From Xestospongia muta (Eukaryota; Porifera; Demospongiae; Haplosclerida; Petrosiidae): DNA of 64,000 bases. The stretch covers positions 4,407,827 through 4,471,826 of the forward strand of contig OY848919.1 in assembly GCA_963693285.1 (NCBI GenBank), written 5' to 3'. Made by a program: the position numbers and the translations under genes. How positions within the stretch are numbered: position 1 is the stretch's first letter; every line of letters starts with the position of its first letter. Below, piece by piece: positions 59,611-64,000 of the stretch. The notes beneath the pieces were generated by a model, which was not told where the DNA came from, did not search any database, and saw only the letters and a list, made by a program, of their open reading frames with translations.

Positions 59611-61311
59611 TCAGTTGTAATCATGGTCATTGTCATCACCATGATCATCATCATCATTTTCTATGCTATCTTTCTGCTCTAGTTGTCTTTCAAAATATTC
59701 TGTAATGATAACTCTCTCATTAACATCAGATAGTTCATTACGTTGTCTATACTTGTATTTATATGCAGCAATAGTGTAAATAATGACTGAAATGAAAACA
59801 TTACCTGTCTTAACAGCATAATACTCCCAGTAACAACCATATTGTGAGCTTGCCAGAGTTAGATGTACACAGTAAATGCTATTATTAATGAACCATATTC
59901 CAATTAATAATCCTTGCATAGTACGAGGACCTTGAGCTAAAATAAACTCAATACTTGTGAACACAACCAAAAACGTACTAATACCAGCAAAAAACTGAGG
60001 GACAGCTATGATATAGTAAGGTAGTGTGAGTTCATCTGATTGTAATCTATTTTCAAATGTTATGTTGTCAATGAATGACAAACAGATGTCTTCATTAATT
60101 GAGGCATTTCCAAAGTCATGATTTATCATGTAACTAATAAGAGTTGTCATGATAGATTCTACCAACAGTGCAATGAGTCCAATCCACATACGTTTCAACA
60201 TACTAGGAATGAAGCGAGAGAAAAAAGGAACCATTATAAATTGATATAAAGGAACAGCAAATAAAACGACACAATAAGGAATTGTCAGAGGATATATTAA
60301 TAGAGCACTTTCCATGACACTGTAATGTGTGCTATTTTTCATTCTCACGACTCCTAAATATTGATCTAAAATTTTTGATTTAGAGTCAAGAAGTCCATAT
60401 CCAAAGATTCCCAATAGTATACTGAGTATGTATAAAAAGCTTTTTACATCCTCTACTTGTACAGTAGTAAATGGTCCTCCATATCTCTCTTTAGCTAAGT
60501 CTAATCTTGAGGGAGGGGATTCACCAAATGTAAAGGCACTACGTCTCACTGGTTGTTTGTGTTTCCAAGCATACTTTATTACTCTCCATATTAATTTGGC
60601 AGGATTGTTGTGTTGAGCTGGCTCAATAACCAAGTGATGTTTAAAACAACAAAAAGACAAGATTGCAAAGATAACAAAAAAATATCCAGAGCCAAATACA
60701 ACAGTAAAAACATAATAGATAGTGTTATTATGTACTAATCCTGTTACAATAGATGCCATTACAAGTACTACAGCTAGTGGGCAATAATACATGTAGAGAA
60801 ACCAGTAAATAAAACTACTCAACTCCTCAGAAGGAGAAAACTGTAGTTGATCAGTACCAAACTGGATAACATTAGCCTCAAACAAGCCATATCCAAGAAA
60901 GAAAGGACTAGTTACAGTTATCGATAAAATCACAGCTGTAATACTATTAAGCTGTATAAAGTACAGGCCCACTGAACATACTGTTATGATGACAAATCCA
61001 ACACATATTAACACAATTCCAATTATCATTACTTTATATCTCATCCATTTCTCACCTAACAAACCAAGGATAGGGTAGAAAAGATAGTACAGTCCAACTG
61101 CAGCAAATATAAGAAAAGAATATTTGTCGATAAAATGTGTAGAAAGACCTCCAGATATAATGATGATATTAGCCAGTAGAATACTGATAGCTAAAACTAA
61201 CAGTGCTCCTTTTGATTGAATGCAGACATATTTGTATCTGCTCATACAACAAGAAGACAATATATTTTTACCTGATGAATTACGAGATATCAATGGTTTT
61301 GATTCTGCCAT
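59611..61311 (-). CDS. POT/PTR2-family transporter, subfamily B, copy B4
   Basis: An intact single-exon frame of 566 residues, close to B1 along its whole length. It has the same dileucine-type start (MAESKPLISR), the same loop (KHKQPVRRSAFTFGESPPSR), the same FGTDQLQFSPSEELSSFIYW, the same C-terminal half (YPLTIPYCVVLFAVPLYQF, EFILAQGPRTMQG) and the same DDDDHGDDNDHDYN end. Scattered substitutions (for example KNSTHYSVMES where B1 has KNGTLYNVMES) are typical of recent paralogs. LLDSKSK is shared with B3. The TM4 position is glutamate and ExxER is absent. It is followed by a conserved 3' flank with an AATAAA about 100 bp downstream. It is probably a functional twin of B1. Confidence 0.87.
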   Translation of the reverse strand: MAESKPLISRNSSGKNILSSCCMSRYKYVCIQSKGALLVLAISILLANIIIISGGLSTHFIDKYSFLIFAAVGLYYLFYPILGLLGEKWMRYKVMIIGIVLICVGFVIITVCSVGLYFIQLNSITAVILSITVTSPFFLGYGLFEANVIQFGTDQLQFSPSEELSSFIYWFLYMYYCPLAVVLVMASIVTGLVHNNTIYYVFTVVFGSGYFFVIFAILSFCCFKHHLVIEPAQHNNPAKLIWRVIKYAWKHKQPVRRSAFTFGESPPSRLDLAKERYGGPFTTVQVEDVKSFLYILSILLGIFGYGLLDSKSKILDQYLGVVRMKNSTHYSVMESALLIYPLTIPYCVVLFAVPLYQFIMVPFFSRFIPSMLKRMWIGLIALLVESIMTTLISYMINHDFGNASINEDICLSFIDNITFENRLQSDELTLPYYIIAVPQFFAGISTFLVVFTSIEFILAQGPRTMQGLLIGIWFINNSIYCVHLTLASSQYGCYWEYYAVKTGNVFISVIIYTIAAYKYKYRQRNELSDVNERVIITEYFERQLEQKDSIENDDDDHGDDNDHDYN

Positions 61312-61565
61312 TGAACTCTGGTTAATGGTCTATACAACATCACTTAGTAGTGGGAAATACACGAAAACAATAGCATGTATAATTTAAAATTTTTTTATTG
61401 TTTACATAACCATTTTGATTTAATTTCAGTATCATAGCCATAACAATAACAATATATACATATACATAATTATATATGAATGCATATGTTTGTATATATG
61501 TATGTATGTATGTTTATATGTATACAAGACATCATTGTGAAGTGTGCACATTGACATAACAACGC

Positions 61566-61607
<42 letters not shown>

Positions 61608-61707
61608 CAAAGATACCATAGTGTACAAGAACATGAAAGTGTTAACAGATCATATCTATGTCATGTTTTTATTACTGATAAATACCTATGATTATAGGGC
61701 ATAAAAG
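61312..61707. other. B4 upstream stretch with shortened microsatellites
   Basis: It holds a short TATG tract (about 61497-61520) and (AT)n at about 61570-61602, at the positions equivalent to those upstream of B1 and B3. No gene. Confidence 0.5.
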
Positions 61708-62024
61708 ATATTCCATTATAACATTATACCTGTTGGAATAATATTAATGTTTGTTGGTTTTTTCATCACTTTGGGTACATTAGTGATTCTATACATTGTA
61801 CATGTCAGTAGCATTGCTATAGTTAGTACATGTTTGGTTCTAATTTTTCCATTCTTTTGTTGGATATGGTTTATTTGAAAGTAATCCAATTTGATACTGA
61901 TCAACTTCAGTTTGCACTATCTCAAATGTTAAATATTTTGTGTATTGTTTGTTTTACATTAATTACTTTACACTTGCTTTACTACTATTAGTTATATCAA
62001 TTATAACTGGGTTTTTATATATAA
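61708..62024 (+). pseudogene. Inverted transporter fragment f3, plus-strand arm only
   Basis: The same plus-strand TM2-TM5 fragment as f1 and f2 (LMFVGFFITLGTLVILYIVH, then HSFVGYGLFES in a shifted frame). The minus-strand arm is gone: the sequence passes from TTTTTATATATAAA directly to the spacer at about 62025. Confidence 0.7.
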
Positions 62025-62950
62025 ACTTCAAATAATAAACTAACTTCAAATAATTTGCTACACAATCACAAATAAAGTTTGTGGAAACAGAATTGTCGCT
62101 GATCAAAACTTCCCTCTATATCAACAATTTTTAATAAACAATCTGTCAAACATGAAATCTCTATTAATCCGTATGTGTTGGAGTTCATAAACATTTTCAT
62201 TCTGAAACAAGAAAGTAAGATTTGCTTATTTGTTTTCAGTATATCTATATAGAATTGTGAATGTAGAATGTATTGATTCATAAATAGAAAACAATATATA
62301 ATTTGAACTTGACAACAGTTGAATAGTCAATATATATGAATGCATGTCTAGTGAGCAATGACTTTAAAATTAAATCATATTTGACGGCTGAAATTGAATG
62401 TTACATAATTAAATAATAGGTACTGCTTTATGAAAGTGCATATATACACTAACACAAACTCATACACATATATAGACACACATACTTTCAATTATATTAC
62501 AGATTGTAATAAGTTATGCTTGGACTCGAAAACAACTAATTCTCCTAACCCTCAGAGTCATGTCAAATATCCTGATATGAGTGGTTTGGAACTACTGATA
62601 TGTTGTTAATTATTTTATATTATTAATCATTTGTGATCTTATCGTTGTCAATTGTATTAGTCTAGTAGAAGGTACCACACAACCTTTTTTGATAAATATA
62701 AAGAAGTTTTTTTGCTTAGCAAAGTATTTAACAACACAGAAATGCTTATATGATTGTTTTCTTGGACTATGTTTAACTGTTTCTTATCTCCTGTAGCATA
62801 AGTTATTATATTAACTCTTTATAATGAGTTAATTATTCCAGATAGCTGTAGACTTTATGAGACATGTTTTTTAAAATGATACATTTATTATTTAATATTC
62901 ATTAGTTTATAATCATCATGATATATATAAGTATATCAATTGGCATACAG
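62025..62950. other. Fragment-to-C intergenic stretch, unit 3
   Basis: The counterpart of 37044-38133 and 51436-52491. The exon-like plus-strand piece is frameshifted near 62595. Confidence 0.45.
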
Positions 62951-64000
62951 TTAGGCTAACAGATAAAGCACATAGTAAAAATGTAACAAAATTAAACAGT
63001 TATTGTTTAAGTAGATAGATTCATCATCTTGACCAAGTTCAGCCTCTATTCCATAATCATGTTCTAATTGTCTCTCAGTATATTCTGTAATGATAACTCT
63101 CTCATTAACATCAGATAGTTCATTACGTTGTCTATACTTGTATTTATATGCAGCAATAGTGTAAACAATGACTGAAATGAAAATAACACCTGTCTTAACA
63201 GCATAGTACTCCCAGTAACAACCTAACCAAGAGGTAGATAAGGTTAAGTTTACACAGTAAATGGTAAAGTGCATGAATCATATTCCAATTAACAATCCTT
63301 GCATAGTACGAGGACCTTGAGCTAGAATGAACTCCAATATTGTGAAATGAACTTGAAAAATGCTAACACCAGTAAAAACTGAGGAACAGCCATGATATAG
63401 TAAGGCAAAGTAAGTTCAAATCCATTTTGATAAGAAACATTCTTTGTTAAGTCTAAACAAATGTCATCAGTAATTAAAGCAGATCTTATATCTTTATTAA
63501 TCATGTAGCTTATCATAGCTATCGTTGCCAACTCTATTAACAGTGCCACTAGTCCAATCCATATACGTTTCAACATACTAGGAATGAATCGAGGGAAAAA
63601 TGGAACAATTACAAATTGATGAATAGGAACAGCAAAAACAACCATTAGATAAGAAATAGTAAGTAAGGGGATATATTAGTAGCATATTTTCCATTAAACT
63701 ATGCACACCATTTTCATGCACAACAGTTAAATATTGCTTGGAGATGTTATTTTTAGTGTCAAGAAATCCATATGCAAGAGTCCCTAAAACAATACTAAGT
63801 ATGTATAAAAAGCTTTTGACATCCTCTACTTGCACAGTAGTAAATGGTCCTCCATATCTCTCTTTACCAAGGTCGAGTCTGGAGGGAGGGGACTCTCCAT
63901 ATGTGAATGCGCTACGTCTCACTGGTTGTCTGTGAGTCCAAGTATATCTCATTACTTTCCAGATTAACTTGACTGGATTATTGTCTTGAGCTTGTTCAAT
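62951..64000 (-). pseudogene. POT/PTR2 transporter C3, partial at the window edge
   Basis: The C-terminal 60 percent of a C copy that keeps the middle lost in C1 and C2: RRSAFTYGESPPSRLDLGKE, YGGPFTTVQVEDVKSFLY, SMLKRIWIGLVALLIELA. Three lesions break it. A 4-bp tandem duplication near 63665 turns YPLTIPY into YPLTYYF. A 1-bp loss is near 63377, after the MAVPQF motif. A TGA at 63278-63280 replaces the tryptophan of GIWFMH. The tail differs from C1 and C2: after HDYGIEA it continues (ELGQDDES) to a stop at 62951, because the stop codon of C1 and C2 is not present. The N-terminal part lies beyond 64000. Confidence 0.85.

Larger units (their letters stand above)
54055..64000. repeat. Segmental duplication unit 3 (E3-A5-B4-f3-C3)
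   Basis: The same order and spacer DNA as unit 1. The f3 fragment has lost its minus-strand arm, and C3 lacks the 604-bp deletion of C1 and C2. The unit runs off the right edge of the window. Confidence 0.78.

Overview
The window looks like AT-rich, intron-bearing animal DNA. I infer a sponge, possibly a demosponge of the Amphimedon kind: a compact multi-exon immunoglobulin/thrombospondin gene, MULE/ZSWIM, Tigger, piggyBac and Ty3/Gypsy debris, many microsatellites, and a large local expansion of intronless transporter genes. No prokaryotic feature, rRNA, tRNA or CRISPR array was seen. The species assignment is an inference only.

Layout. Positions 1-11.3 kb are a graveyard of mobile elements: a decayed minus-strand MULE/ZSWIM transposase (738-3330), a second SWIM-finger relic (4388-4943), a plant-type telomere-like tract, two inverted-repeat elements, a plus-strand Tigger/pogo relic (7190-8970), a 144-bp tandem repeat with splice-like borders, and the 3' end of a Ty3/Gypsy retrotransposon with its LTR. 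Positions 11.8-15.7 kb hold a minus-strand gene for a secreted or surface protein with an unrecognised N-terminal module, eight Ig-like domains and tandem TSP1 repeats. All exon junctions could be placed except those at the 5' end. Positions 15.7-19.1 kb are intergenic, with a piggyBac-like end.

From 19.1 kb to the right edge the window is a tandem array of single-exon, minus-strand, roughly 560-residue 12-helix transporters. They belong to the POT/PTR2 family and most resemble the endolysosomal SLC15A3/A4 branch. Four subfamilies can be told apart: A (19151, 25378, 30109, 40513, 54953), B (34360, 43529, 48698, 59611), C (38134, 52492, 62951) and D (22457). Seven copies have intact reading frames (A1, D1, B1, A4, B2, B3, B4). 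A2, A3, A5, C1, C2 and C3 are pseudogenes with identifiable lesions. Many smaller relics lie between them. Much of 29-64 kb is repeated as an A-B-fragment-C block, so the array grew by segmental duplication.

The genes probably act as a paralogous set of peptide, amino-acid or related solute carriers. All have lost the family's TM1 ExxER motif and the TM4 lysine but keep the TM10 glutamate. B and D have N-terminal acidic dileucine motifs of the lysosomal type and A lacks them. The oddest structure is a recurring pair of convergent, inverted transporter fragments between B and C copies, which could give hairpin or antisense RNA.
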